The position numbers were made by a program, and so were the translations under genes. This document shows positions 33,947-41,899 of a stretch of 48,465 nucleotides of DNA, piece by piece. Each line of letters begins with the position of its first letter. The stretch's first letter is position 1. Source of the stretch: Bacteroidales bacterium UBA6431 (GTDB lineage: Bacteria > Bacteroidota > Bacteroidia > Bacteroidales > UBA932); the NCBI GenBank assembly GCA_002439095.1, contig DJOT01000012.1:1-48465 (forward strand), read 5' to 3'. Under the pieces are notes generated by a model. The model saw only the letters and a program-made list of their open reading frames with translations. It was not told where the DNA came from and searched no databases.

Positions 33947-34873
33947 TTACCAACCCTTGCGGATATTGTCCGCCACCATGGAGACAAGCCTCGGAAGCGA
34001 GGTCGTGCTGGCCCAGGCGCTGTGCGGAGAGAAGCGTATCCTCTCAGGATGAGACAGATGCAGAAGTGGACTGTCAGCAGGCAGCGGTTCGGTCTCAAAC
34101 ACATCCAGAGCAGCTCCGGCAATCACCCCCTCATCCAGAGCTCTGGCGAGAGCCGCCTCGTCCACTATCCCTCCACGCCCGAGATTGAGCAGAACAGCGC
34201 TGCTCTTCATCTTACGGAGCTGCTCCTCAGCGATAAGGCCGCGGGTACGGTCATTGAGCGGAGCATGGATGCTCACCACATCCGCGCAGGAGAGCATTTC
34301 ATCGAGCGGAAGACTTGGATAGTCGTGATTATGAGAAGTACCCGAAGTTGAATAATATACCACCCTCATCCCGAAAGCGGTGGCGATGGAAGCCACCTTC
34401 GAGCCGATGGTGCCCATCCCCACTATTCCCATCGTGCGCCCGCACAGCTCCACTGAAGGGCGGGTCACATCAGTGAATATGCCGGAAGCTGAATAACGCC
34501 CGCTGCGCACGCATTCATCAAGATACGGGGCATTGCCAAGGAGCGAAAGCAAATGAGTAAAAGTGGCCTGTACCACAGCATCGGTGGAATAACCGGCCAC
34601 ATTGCGGACTATAATCCCTCTGTGGGCAGCAGCCTCCAAATCAATATTGTTGACCCCGGTAGCGGACTCGCAGATGAGCCTGAGCTTCGGGGCCCGGGAC
34701 ATCAGTTCATCGTCCACCGTGACCTTGTTGACCATCAGAACATCACAGTCACCCACCCTCTCCAGAGATTCTTCCCTGGTGCTGGTATGATAGGTGACAA
34801 GCTCCCCGAGGGAGCGGATCTCGTCCAATGGGGTATCCCCCAGCGTGGACGCGTCAAGGTATACAATCTTCAT
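33947..34873 (-). CDS. D-2-hydroxyacid dehydrogenase (glycerate/phosphoglycerate dehydrogenase-like)
   Basis: 308 residues. Rossmann motif GMGTIGSKVA with a downstream YYST segment; catalytic arginine in NLGRGGIVDE, glutamate in VFETEPLP and histidine in SPHSAWAS. The N-terminal ESATGVNNID is also typical. Members reduce 2-oxoacids with NAD(P)H, often hydroxypyruvate to glycerate. The reading frame extends about 170 codons upstream, but that would cover the divergent phosphatase gene; the ATG at 34873 is 5 nt from a perfect -7 box and gives the family start. Confidence 0.9.
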   Translation of the reverse strand: MKIVYLDASTLGDTPLDEIRSLGELVTYHTSTREESLERVGDCDVLMVNKVTVDDELMSRAPKLRLICESATGVNNIDLEAAAHRGIIVRNVAGYSTDAVVQATFTHLLSLLGNAPYLDECVRSGRYSASGIFTDVTRPSVELCGRTMGIVGMGTIGSKVASIATAFGMRVVYYSTSGTSHNHDYPSLPLDEMLSCADVVSIHAPLNDRTRGLIAEEQLRKMKSSAVLLNLGRGGIVDEAALARALDEGVIAGAALDVFETEPLPADSPLLHLSHPERIRFSPHSAWASTTSLPRLVSMVADNIRKGW

Positions 34874-34878
34874 AAGGA

Positions 34879-34886
34879 CAAAAATA
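34879..34886 (-). promoter_or_regulatory. -7 promoter box of the dehydrogenase gene, near-leaderless
   Basis: Minus-strand TATTTTTG, exact match, 5 nt before the ATG at 34873 and only 2 bp from the opposing -7 box at 34889-34896. Confidence 0.6.
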
Positions 34887-34888
34887 GT

Positions 34889-34896
34889 TATTTTTG
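34889..34896 (+). promoter_or_regulatory. -7 promoter box of the tyrosine phosphatase gene, near-leaderless
   Basis: TATTTTTG, exact match, 4 nt before the ATG at 34901. Its -33 region falls inside the dehydrogenase coding sequence. Confidence 0.6.
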
Positions 34897-34900
34897 CAGA

Positions 34901-35719
34901 ATGAAAGATTTCAAATCCCAGACAATATCCCTCGAGAATGTGATCAACGCCCGCGAGCTCGGAGGATTCGAAACTGCTGACGGGCACAAGATCCGCCACG
35001 GCCTGCTCCTGCGCGGCGCCAGACTCAGCGAAGCCAGCGATGCCGACCTGCAAAGGCTCAGCGAAGTATATAAACTGCGCAGAATCTTCGACTTCAGGAT
35101 GGAGTCTGAAGTCCTTCAGGCACCGGACAGAGGAGTGGACGGAGCTGAATACTGCTGGCTGCCCGCCATGGATCCGCAGACATGCGAAAGTTTCAACAGC
35201 TATATTGCCGAAGGCGGATTCACCGGCATCGAAGACGTGGTACAGAGGGGCTGCACTTTCCCCTCCGTCAAGCAGGCCGCACGCACACTCTACACGTCCC
35301 TCGTCGAGAGCAGCTACACCCAGGATCAATACGCCAAGTTCATGCGGGGAGTGCTTGATACGACAGACGGAGCCATCTACTGGCACTGCACCCAAGGCAA
35401 GGACCGCACCGGCCTGGCATCAGCGTTCATCCTCTCTGCCCTCGGAGCTGACAGGGAGACGATCCTTGAAGACTACAACATCTCCAACGAATTCTACCGC
35501 GAAGACGTTGCAAAGATGACCGCCATTGTACGTGCCAACGGCGGCGGAGACGAGGAAGTGGAAGTCGTCAAGACGTTCATCGGTGCCAACAAACGATACT
35601 TCGCCGCCGCACTTGACCGTATAGACGAAATCTCCGGCTCCATGGACGAGTTCCTCGCAAGCAGGCTCGGGATCGGCAAGGAGGAACGCCAGACCTTAAG
35701 ACTCAGATACCTCGAATAG
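34901..35719 (+). CDS. Protein-tyrosine phosphatase-like protein
   Basis: 272 residues. The phosphatase loop HCTQGKDRTG (162-171) has the nucleophile Cys163 and Arg169 in the C-x5-R arrangement, as in the LipA/DSP-type tyrosine phosphatases (DUF-type Y_phosphatase3). NARELGGFETADG and RRIFDFRMESE near the N-terminus also fit that family. There is no signal peptide, so it is cytoplasmic; it might act on phosphotyrosine proteins or phosphoinositides. Its end overlaps the convergent flavodiiron gene by 17 nt. Confidence 0.87.
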   Translation: MKDFKSQTISLENVINARELGGFETADGHKIRHGLLLRGARLSEASDADLQRLSEVYKLRRIFDFRMESEVLQAPDRGVDGAEYCWLPAMDPQTCESFNSYIAEGGFTGIEDVVQRGCTFPSVKQAARTLYTSLVESSYTQDQYAKFMRGVLDTTDGAIYWHCTQGKDRTGLASAFILSALGADRETILEDYNISNEFYREDVAKMTAIVRANGGGDEEVEVVKTFIGANKRYFAAALDRIDEISGSMDEFLASRLGIGKEERQTLRLRYLE

Positions 35720-36890
35720 CTTCAGCAAGCGCTTCGAGCGCCGGGATATCAGACTCGTGCAGACGGCTGCGGATCGTGACCTTGCTCCCTGTCAATTCTA
35801 TCTCTTTCATCGTTGAGAGCATGTCAGCCATCACCTTTCCCGCTGTCGGCGCCCAGCTGCCGTTCTCGATCAGAGCGACCTTGCGTTTCTGCCAGTTCTT
35901 TATCTGCAGGTGGTGCAGGAAGTCATACATAGGCGGGAACAGCCCCGCATCGTAGGACGAAGCCGCAAGCACCACCCTGTCATATCGGAAAGCATCGCTC
36001 ACCGCATACGAGATTCCGCAGCGGCAAAGGTCACGCACCGACACCTTGACTCCTGACTCCTCCAGCATTCGCGCAAGACGCTCTGCGGCAAGAGCCGTTC
36101 CTCCGTGGATCGAGGCATGCGCTATCAGAACTCCTGAAGTTTCAGGCACATACGCACTCCACACATCATAAAGTTTCACGGCCCCGGCCGGATCAGAGTC
36201 GAGCACAGGTCCATGAAGAGGGCAAATCATCCTTATGTCCAGAACGGCTGCCTTACCTAAAAGTTTCTGCACCTGAGGTCCGTATTTGCCGCAGATGTTG
36301 AAATAGTACCTCCGGGCCTCTGACCTCCACATCTGAAGGGACACTCCCAGCAGACCGCCTGTCCTTGAGAGCGCCCCGAACTTGCCGAAAGCGTCGGCCG
36401 AGAAGAGGATCCCGTCAGCCGCATCATAACTCATCATCACCTCAGGCCAATGTATCATCGGCGCCATGATGAACTGGAGTTTACGTGAACCCAAGTCCAG
36501 AGTGTCACCTTCCGCTACGGCAATGGTCCTCCCGCTGAAGTCCACACCGTCGAAAAACTGCGGAAGCATCCTCACGGCAATGGCCGAAGCAACTATCTTC
36601 ATTTCGGGATAATCGGCCATCATCCTTGCAATCATGGCAGAGTGGTCAGGCTCCATGTGATGCACCACCAGATAATCCGGCTTCCTCTTGCCGAGAGCGC
36701 TCTTCAAGTTTGACAGCCACTCCTGTCCTGTACGGACATCGCAGGTATCCAGCACGGCAAGCTTTTCATCATCAACAATATATGAATTATAGGACATTCC
36801 CTCCGGGACTCTGTATTGATTCTCAAAGAGATCCAGTCCCAAATCGTCGCAGCCGATATAGCTGACGGAAGGTGTTAGTTTAGTTACCAT
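35703..36890 (-). CDS. Flavodiiron protein (FprA-like)
   Basis: 395 residues. The beta-lactamase-like domain has all diiron ligands visible: HHMEPDH (77-83), the histidine of MIHWPE, the aspartate of FSADAFG and the histidine of CPLHGP. The flavodoxin domain follows (from about 250), where the usual phosphate loop SxYGNT reads IHGGTALAAER. The family reduces O2 to water or NO to N2O and protects anaerobes. No rubredoxin is fused. It is the last gene of the ridA-tcdA-MFS run, 29 nt after the MFS gene; a weak AAAATTTG box 5 nt before its ATG may give its own transcript. Confidence 0.93.
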   Translation of the reverse strand: MVTKLTPSVSYIGCDDLGLDLFENQYRVPEGMSYNSYIVDDEKLAVLDTCDVRTGQEWLSNLKSALGKRKPDYLVVHHMEPDHSAMIARMMADYPEMKIVASAIAVRMLPQFFDGVDFSGRTIAVAEGDTLDLGSRKLQFIMAPMIHWPEVMMSYDAADGILFSADAFGKFGALSRTGGLLGVSLQMWRSEARRYYFNICGKYGPQVQKLLGKAAVLDIRMICPLHGPVLDSDPAGAVKLYDVWSAYVPETSGVLIAHASIHGGTALAAERLARMLEESGVKVSVRDLCRCGISYAVSDAFRYDRVVLAASSYDAGLFPPMYDFLHHLQIKNWQKRKVALIENGSWAPTAGKVMADMLSTMKEIELTGSKVTIRSRLHESDIPALEALAEAIRGI

Positions 36891-36919
36891 ATTTGCAAAT
36901 TTTGCGTAAATATAGAAAT

Positions 36920-38101
36920 TTATCTCAGTTTCTCCGCCTCGAAGTGCGCCCGCGTCCGTACGAAATAGAAGGCAAGTCCAGCCAAGTTGATTCCGAATGC
37001 CACCCAGAATGCAACATGGTAACCGAAATGCTCCGACAGCACGCCGCCCAGAAGCACCCCGAGCCCCACTCCGGCATCCCACGAACTCAACACTGAAGAA
37101 TTGGCCGTGCCGCGCCTGTCATGCGGAGCGAGGTTAATGAACATGTTCTGGAAGGCCGGGAACATGTGCCCGTTACCAAGACCTATTATGAACGCCGAGA
37201 GATAATAGCCGATGCTGTCATGCAGAGCAGCGAAGACCAGATACCCCAAAGCTGCGACGCAGCCTCCGAGCGCCGCGTTGCGCGAGACGAGATTCCGCCT
37301 CAGCGACCGCGCTCCGGTAAGACGGGAGACGATCAAACCCAATGCGAAGAGAGTGAAGAACATACCTGTGCCGCTTGTGATGCCGAGCTCCTCCTTGCCG
37401 TATATGGCAAGATATGTAGACACCACCCCGTAGCTGAACGCATAGCAGGCCAGTGTCAACGCCTCCCGCCAGCCTTTAAGCAGGAAGAACCTGTCCCATG
37501 ACAGAACCCCACCCCTCCGCGGGAACTCTTTGCGCGGAAGCCTTATCGTCGAATCAATGGCAAGACCTGCCACGGAGACGATGATGGACATCCAGAACAG
37601 AGCCTGGAAATTGCCTCCGAAAGCCTGCAGCACATAGACGGCAATCGCAGGCCCAAGGGCCGTGGCGAGGTTGTTGCTAAGCCCGTAATACCCGATGCCC
37701 TCACCTCTTCTGCTGGACGGGAGCACATCTATAGCCACAGTGCTTGCGGCCACAGTGGTGGCTCCGAACGGCGCACCGTGCAAAGTCCTGAAGAGTGCGA
37801 ACACAAGCAAAGAACCGGCGATCAGATAGCCGAAAAACAGCAGCGAGAAGACAGTATAGCACACCATCAGCACCAGTTTCCTCGGGAAACTGTCCACGAT
37901 ATAGCCGCTCAAAGCTCTGGTCAGCAGGACCATCACAGTGTAGGCGGCCAGCACGGCACCGATGGTATCCTTCCCGGCCCCGAATGTCTCACTCAGATAC
38001 AGCGGAAGAAGGGGCACAATAAGCATAAAGGCGAAGTTGAGCAGAAAATTGCCCGTCCACACCTTTATATAATTGGAGTTCCAGAGTTTCTCGTCAGCCA
38101 T
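36920..38101 (-). CDS. Major facilitator superfamily transporter
   Basis: 393 residues with about 12 hydrophobic segments. The family start WNSNYIKVWTGNFLLNFAF and the loop ALSGYIVDSFPRKLVLM (a form of the MFS A motif) place it in the multidrug/YfcJ-like group common in Bacteroidales. Substrate is unknown. Its start overlaps the tcdA stop by 8 nt. Confidence 0.88.
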   Translation of the reverse strand: MADEKLWNSNYIKVWTGNFLLNFAFMLIVPLLPLYLSETFGAGKDTIGAVLAAYTVMVLLTRALSGYIVDSFPRKLVLMVCYTVFSLLFFGYLIAGSLLVFALFRTLHGAPFGATTVAASTVAIDVLPSSRRGEGIGYYGLSNNLATALGPAIAVYVLQAFGGNFQALFWMSIIVSVAGLAIDSTIRLPRKEFPRRGGVLSWDRFFLLKGWREALTLACYAFSYGVVSTYLAIYGKEELGITSGTGMFFTLFALGLIVSRLTGARSLRRNLVSRNAALGGCVAALGYLVFAALHDSIGYYLSAFIIGLGNGHMFPAFQNMFINLAPHDRRGTANSSVLSSWDAGVGLGVLLGGVLSEHFGYHVAFWVAFGINLAGLAFYFVRTRAHFEAEKLR

Positions 38102-38849
38102 TGGCCCTGTTATAAATGTCCTTCAAAACCAGACCGGCCAGTGTAAAGCCGAAGATGCCGGTGATATGGGCCATGGTGCCGTTGATGGTGGCCTTGCCGG
38201 CGGAGAGAGCCTCCGCCCCGAGAGCATCCTCACCCACGGCCGCCACCCCGAGATTCGGGAGCACCTCGTCCCCGTATACGCAGAGGAAAGAGTGCTCCTG
38301 CACCCCGCCCTCACGACGCAGCTTCTTACGGAGCGCAGCCCCGAGCGGGCAGTCCCTCACTTTCCAGAAATTCCCGACCTTGATACGGGTGGGATCTATC
38401 TTCAGCGCAGCCCCGAGCGAAGAGAAGAACACTCCCGGTGCAGCCATTCCCCTTTTGATAAGGTCGGCCTTGTCCTTGAGGGAATCGATCGCATCTATTA
38501 TATAGTCGTAGCCGGCCAAGGCAAAATTCTCCGCCGTCTGCGCAGAGTAATGCTCATTGCAGGCGATGATTTGCGCCTCAGGGCTGATTTCCAGAAGTCT
38601 TCGGCGAAGCACCTCAACCTTGACTTCACCTACAGTAGTTGGAGTGGCCATCAGTTGGCGGTTGACATTGCTCTCGCTGACAGTGTCGAAATCCACTATC
38701 GTCAGATGCCGCACGCCGGAGCGCACCAATGCCTCGGCGCACCAACTACCCACGCCCCCTACCCCGAAAAGGATTATGCGCACACGGGAAATCTCCGCCT
38801 GCGCATTCTCACCCACGAGGAGGGTCGTCCTCTGGAGATATTTGTCCAT
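38094..38849 (-). CDS. tcdA: tRNA threonylcarbamoyladenosine dehydratase TcdA
   Basis: 251 residues of the ThiF/E1-like superfamily. Nucleotide-binding GVGGVGSWCAEALVRSG (29-45), DFDTVSESNVNRQLMA and the DAIDSLKDKADLI segment are typical of TcdA (YgdL). It uses ATP to cyclise t6A to ct6A at position 37 of ANN-decoding tRNAs. The C-terminal membrane-anchoring helix of some members is weak here (ITGIFGFTLAGLVLKDIY). It lies 8 nt after ridA and overlaps the MFS gene. Confidence 0.94.
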   Translation of the reverse strand: MDKYLQRTTLLVGENAQAEISRVRIILFGVGGVGSWCAEALVRSGVRHLTIVDFDTVSESNVNRQLMATPTTVGEVKVEVLRRRLLEISPEAQIIACNEHYSAQTAENFALAGYDYIIDAIDSLKDKADLIKRGMAAPGVFFSSLGAALKIDPTRIKVGNFWKVRDCPLGAALRKKLRREGGVQEHSFLCVYGDEVLPNLGVAAVGEDALGAEALSAGKATINGTMAHITGIFGFTLAGLVLKDIYNRANG

Positions 38850-38857
38850 CTCCGTGA

Positions 38858-39232
38858 TTATTTGCCGGCTACGGCGTCAATCTCGACCTTGGCACCCTTC
38901 GGAAGGGCAGCCACCTGGTAGCATACACGCGCAGGCTTGTCGCCCTTGAAGTACTCGGCATACACGGCGTTCATCGCCCCGAAATCGGCTATGTCATCCA
39001 GCAGCACGGTGGTCTTGACGATGTCGTCGTACCCCAGACCGGCTTCCTCAAGGATATAACCGAGGTTGTCCAGGCTGCGGCGGGTCTGCGCCTCTATGCC
39101 TTCCGGCATCTCCCCGCTCACCGGGTCCACAGGGAGCTGCCCGGAGATGAAGAGCGCGCCATTGAGTTCAACTGCCTGGGAGTAAGGCCCGACCGCTGCC
39201 GGCGCCTTTGGTGATGCTATTGTCTTTTTCAT
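38858..39232 (-). CDS. ridA: RidA family enamine/imine deaminase
   Basis: 124 residues, standard length. PAAVGPYSQAVELNGALFISGQLPVDP, KTTVLLDDIADFGAMN, and the C-terminal RVCYQVAALPKGAKVEIDAVA with the carboxylate-binding arginine identify RidA. It hydrolyses reactive 2-aminoacrylate and related enamines. It is first in the run with tcdA, MFS and the flavodiiron gene, behind a full consensus promoter. Confidence 0.96.
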   Translation of the reverse strand: MKKTIASPKAPAAVGPYSQAVELNGALFISGQLPVDPVSGEMPEGIEAQTRRSLDNLGYILEEAGLGYDDIVKTTVLLDDIADFGAMNAVYAEYFKGDKPARVCYQVAALPKGAKVEIDAVAGK

Positions 39233-39306
39233 TGTCCTTAATAATTATTATCGCGGCATGCACCCGCCTCCGGACCCACAACGGCCCGCCCTGCGGCTGC
39301 GCCACG

Positions 39307-39337
39307 CAAATTTAGCAATTCCCCCGTGGTTTTCAAA
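39307..39337 (-). promoter_or_regulatory. Full Bacteroidota promoter for the ridA run
   Basis: Minus strand: TTTG (39337-39334), exactly 19 nt, TAAATTTG (39314-39307). It leaves a GC-rich leader of about 70 nt before the ridA ATG. Confidence 0.7.
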
Positions 39338-39343
39338 CAACAT

Positions 39344-39652
39344 CTACAGCACCCTTACATACACTCTCCTACCGAGACCGCGGAAGAGTTTCACAAGCGT
39401 GGAGAGCTGGATGTCGGCGCGTCCCCTCTCCACGCGCGATATGAAACTTTTCTTCGTTCCTACCCTGTCAGCCAATTGTTCTTGAGTCAAACCTGCGCGT
39501 TTGCGCTCTTCCTTGAGCTGCTCACCTATAATAAAAGCGTCACACTCCATATCAAAACGCTCCCGTTCTTCTGTACCTGGTAAGCCGAAATCCTCCGAGA
39601 TCAACTCCTCAACCGGAGTCAACACTGATATTTTCCTTTCTTTATCCATCAT
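39344..39652 (-). CDS. higA: HigA-like antitoxin, XRE family
   Basis: 102 residues. The HTH is C-terminal (IGEQLKEERKRAGLTQEQLADRV, then GTKKSFISRVERGRADIQL), after an acidic N-terminal segment (PVEELISEDFGLPGTEERERF) that may wrap the toxin. Gene order toxin then antitoxin and an 11-nt overlap fit HigBA. Such antitoxins neutralise the toxin and repress the operon. The region is more AT-rich than the flanking genes, hinting at acquisition. Confidence 0.85.
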   Translation of the reverse strand: MMDKERKISVLTPVEELISEDFGLPGTEERERFDMECDAFIIGEQLKEERKRAGLTQEQLADRVGTKKSFISRVERGRADIQLSTLVKLFRGLGRRVYVRVL

Positions 39653-40010
39653 TCCATTGCTTGTTTTGCTTCTGCATAAAGTATTCCTTCATAAGCCTCT
39701 CCGCCTTGTCCAACTGTTCTGACGGTGTCTTACGTGTTTTTTTCTGAAAACCATTGAAAAGCACAACAAGATTCCCTTCATCAAAACAACAGAACACCCT
39801 GAAAGCATCTCCACTGCACTCCATCCGGATTTCATACAGACCGGATCTCCCTTCAATTGCTTTCAGGAACTTGGTCGGCACGGCCTCCATGACCATAATC
39901 AAGGTAAATACCTGATATAATTTCCTTAAAACATTTCTATCCAGAGTCCTTCTGAACTCTTTAAAATGATCCCCATAGACCACGACCCGTCTGACATATT
40001 CCCTCTTCAC
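39642..40010 (-). CDS. higB: HigB/RelE-type toxin
   Basis: 122 residues with a GTG start. The RelE/HigB fold is suggested by LKAIEGRSGLYEIRMECSGDAFRVFCCFDEGNLVVLFNGFQKKTRKTPSEQL; its usual stretches are LYEIR, FRVFCCF, LLNGFxKKTxKTP and E-x2-A. Family toxins cleave mRNA in the ribosome. It begins 4 nt after a -7 box, again near-leaderless, and precedes higA. The lower GC content sets it apart from neighbouring genes. Confidence 0.87.
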   Translation of the reverse strand: MKREYVRRVVVYGDHFKEFRRTLDRNVLRKLYQVFTLIMVMEAVPTKFLKAIEGRSGLYEIRMECSGDAFRVFCCFDEGNLVVLFNGFQKKTRKTPSEQLDKAERLMKEYFMQKQNKQWNDG

Positions 40011-40014
40011 GGCA

Positions 40015-40045
40015 CAAAGTTAACTAAAAAGTATACAAGATGCAA
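40015..40045 (-). promoter_or_regulatory. Promoter of higBA
   Basis: Minus strand: TTG (40045-40043), 20-nt spacer, TAACTTTG (40022-40015). The GTG start of higB is 4 nt downstream of the box. Confidence 0.6.
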
Positions 40046-40082
40046 CTTTATCAACAGCAAAATCCCATGGCAATCATACGGA

Positions 40083-40114
40083 TTTGCATAATTCAAGGGG
40101 AATCAGTAATTTTG
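40083..40114 (+). promoter_or_regulatory. Promoter of the Dabb-ndk-smr-lrgAB operon
   Basis: TTTG (40083-40086), 20-nt spacer, TAATTTTG (40107-40114), 13 nt before the ATG at 40128. Confidence 0.65.
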
Positions 40115-40127
40115 AAAAATTTTTATT

Positions 40128-40427
40128 ATGATAAAGCATATCGTGATGTGGAAACTCCTTCCGGAGGCGGAAGGCAAGAGCGCGGCGCAGAACGCGCAGT
40201 GGATGAAAGAGCATCTGGAGGCGCTGATGGGAGTGGTGCCGGAACTGCGCAGCTGCGAAGTCGGAGTAAATGTGGCTCCCGGCAACTACGACGCCTGCCT
40301 CATAGCCACTTTCGACTCCCTCGAAGACCTCGAAAAATACAAGCACAACCCTGCCCACGTGGCTGTATCCGAATACTGCAAGAAAGTGCGCGAGACCAGG
40401 GTGGCATGCGACTATATCTGCGAATAA
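40128..40427 (+). CDS. Dabb-family (stress-responsive A/B barrel) protein
   Basis: 99 residues. MIKHIVMWKL at the start, GVVPELRSCEVGVN and the DACLIATFDSLEDLEKYKHNPAHVAV core are typical Dabb features. Members are small dimeric alpha/beta barrels with mixed or unknown roles. The gene opens the operon, with ndk starting 1 nt after its stop. Confidence 0.9.
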   Translation: MIKHIVMWKLLPEAEGKSAAQNAQWMKEHLEALMGVVPELRSCEVGVNVAPGNYDACLIATFDSLEDLEKYKHNPAHVAVSEYCKKVRETRVACDYICE

Positions 40428-40428
40428 G

Positions 40429-40890
40429 ATGGAACGCACCCTTGTTATACTCAAGCCCTGCACCCTACAGAGAGGCCTGTGTGGGGAGATCATCTCCAGA
40501 TTCGAGAAGAAGGGCCTGCACCTGACGGCCCTCAAGATGTACCGCTTCACCAAAGAGAAATGCGCTGAACATTACGCGCACCTTGTCGGGAAGCCGTTCT
40601 ACCCCATCATAGAAGCCTCGATGATGGCGGCTCCGGTGATTCTCTGCTGCTGGGAGGGCATAGATGCGGTGAAAGTGGTACGCGAGATGACAGGCTCGAC
40701 CAACGGACGCGACGCCCTTCCGGGTACAGTGCGCGGAGACTACTGCATGAGCCACCAGGAAAACATCATACACGCCTCCGATTCCCTGGAGACGGCCGCC
40801 GTCGAACTGGACAGGTTCTTCTCCCCTGAGGATTATTTCACCTACGACACTCCGCTTCTCGGCTACCTGTACGCTTCAGACGAATTGTGA
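40429..40890 (+). CDS. ndk: Nucleoside diphosphate kinase
   Basis: 153 residues, normal length. RTLVILKPCTLQRGLCGEI replaces the common TxxxIKPD start; GSTNGRDALPGTVRGD and the phospho-accepting histidine in NIIHASDS (about residue 115) are intact. It transfers phosphate between nucleoside tri- and diphosphates. Position 11 is cysteine where aspartate is usual in KPD. The stop overlaps the GTG of the Smr gene (GTGA). Confidence 0.95.
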   Translation: MERTLVILKPCTLQRGLCGEIISRFEKKGLHLTALKMYRFTKEKCAEHYAHLVGKPFYPIIEASMMAAPVILCCWEGIDAVKVVREMTGSTNGRDALPGTVRGDYCMSHQENIIHASDSLETAAVELDRFFSPEDYFTYDTPLLGYLYASDEL

Positions 40891-41540
40891 AACAGTTTGC
40901 AGATTTCACCCAGCTCAAGGCCCTGAAAAAAGAACTCGACGCGGAATCCAGCCCCCAGAAGCCTGAGCGCAAAAGCAAGACTGTAGTGCACCCCTCCATC
41001 CACGAGGCGCACGCACGCAACGAAGGACTCGCCAAAGGCCAGAGGGTCAGGATGATGGACACAAGTGACGAGGCTGTCATCATCGGCTTCAGCGAGAAGG
41101 GGGTCCAGCTTGAATTTCCGGGCGGGCTTGTCGCGACAGTCTCCAAAAGCGAGTTTTACGTAATCAACCGTGATGAAGACCTTGCGATGCTGCGCTCCGT
41201 CAGCACTTCCCCGGAAAAGAAACGCCCTTCTCGCGCAACCCTCACCCCTGCGGAGTCCGGGGCGATGACCGTGGACCTGCATCTCGACAAGATTCCGGGC
41301 GCGGACGGCATACCGCAATGGGCAGCTCTGGACTGCCAGCTGGACTGGTTCCGCCGTGTGCTCCGGGAGAACCTGAAACACAAGGGCCGCCGCATCGTCT
41401 TCATCCACGGCTTCGGTGACGGCATCCTCAAAGAAGCGCTGCAGCGCGAACTCGATGAAGCGTTCGCCCTCTCATGCAGTTACACTTCCGGCACCGCGGA
41501 CAACTACGGCCCCGGCACCTTAATAGTGACGATAAGATGA
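40887..41540 (+). CDS. Smr-domain protein (DUF2027-like)
   Basis: 217 residues with a GTG start. The C-terminal Smr domain shows VDLHLDKI (about 128-135) and HGFGDGILKEAL (about 174-185), the nuclease-like motifs of MutS2/Smr. The middle (about 45-95) is a small beta-rich segment (GQRVRMMDTSDEAVIIGF) seen in the DUF2027/Smr proteins of Bacteroidales, here shorter. It probably acts on nucleic acid. It is coupled to ndk and lrgA by 4-nt overlaps. Confidence 0.82.
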   Translation: MKQFADFTQLKALKKELDAESSPQKPERKSKTVVHPSIHEAHARNEGLAKGQRVRMMDTSDEAVIIGFSEKGVQLEFPGGLVATVSKSEFYVINRDEDLAMLRSVSTSPEKKRPSRATLTPAESGAMTVDLHLDKIPGADGIPQWAALDCQLDWFRRVLRENLKHKGRRIVFIHGFGDGILKEALQRELDEAFALSCSYTSGTADNYGPGTLIVTIR

Positions 41541-41899
41541 AATACGTCATACAGTTCCTGATAATCGCCGCGTTCTCGTTCGCCGGTGAGGTTCTCGGCA
41601 GGCTCATTCCCCTCCCGATACCGCCCAGCATTTACGGTATCGTGCTCCTGTTTGCCTGTCTCAAACTCAAGTGGGTCAAGGTCAGCGATGTGCGGGAGAC
41701 GAGCACGTTCCTCATCAACACGATGCCGATCATGTTCATCCCCGCGGCTGTGGGTCTGATGGAAAGCTGGGGTGCGGTCAAAGGCTCACTCATCGAGTAC
41801 CTGCTGGTCATCGTGCTCAGCACTTTCATCGTGATGGGCGTATCTGGAAGGGTTACGCAGCGTGCCATCAGGCGAAGCAAAAACGTCAGAAATGGATAA
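41537..41899 (+). CDS. lrgA: LrgA/CidA holin-like membrane protein
   Basis: 120 residues with four hydrophobic segments. LIPLPIPPSIYGIVLLFACLKLKWVK and TMPIMFIPAAVGLMESW are the CidA/LrgA family signatures. With LrgB it modulates murein hydrolase activity, or, as more recently proposed, exports small metabolites such as pyruvate. The ATG at 41537 overlaps the Smr stop; lrgB overlaps its end by 8 nt. Confidence 0.92.
   Translation: MKYVIQFLIIAAFSFAGEVLGRLIPLPIPPSIYGIVLLFACLKLKWVKVSDVRETSTFLINTMPIMFIPAAVGLMESWGAVKGSLIEYLLVIVLSTFIVMGVSGRVTQRAIRRSKNVRNG

Noticed and set aside
33947..35395. Long N-terminal extension of the D-2-hydroxyacid dehydrogenase
   Set aside because: The upstream 174 codons lie antisense to the phosphatase gene and beyond the promoter box; the family start is at 34873.
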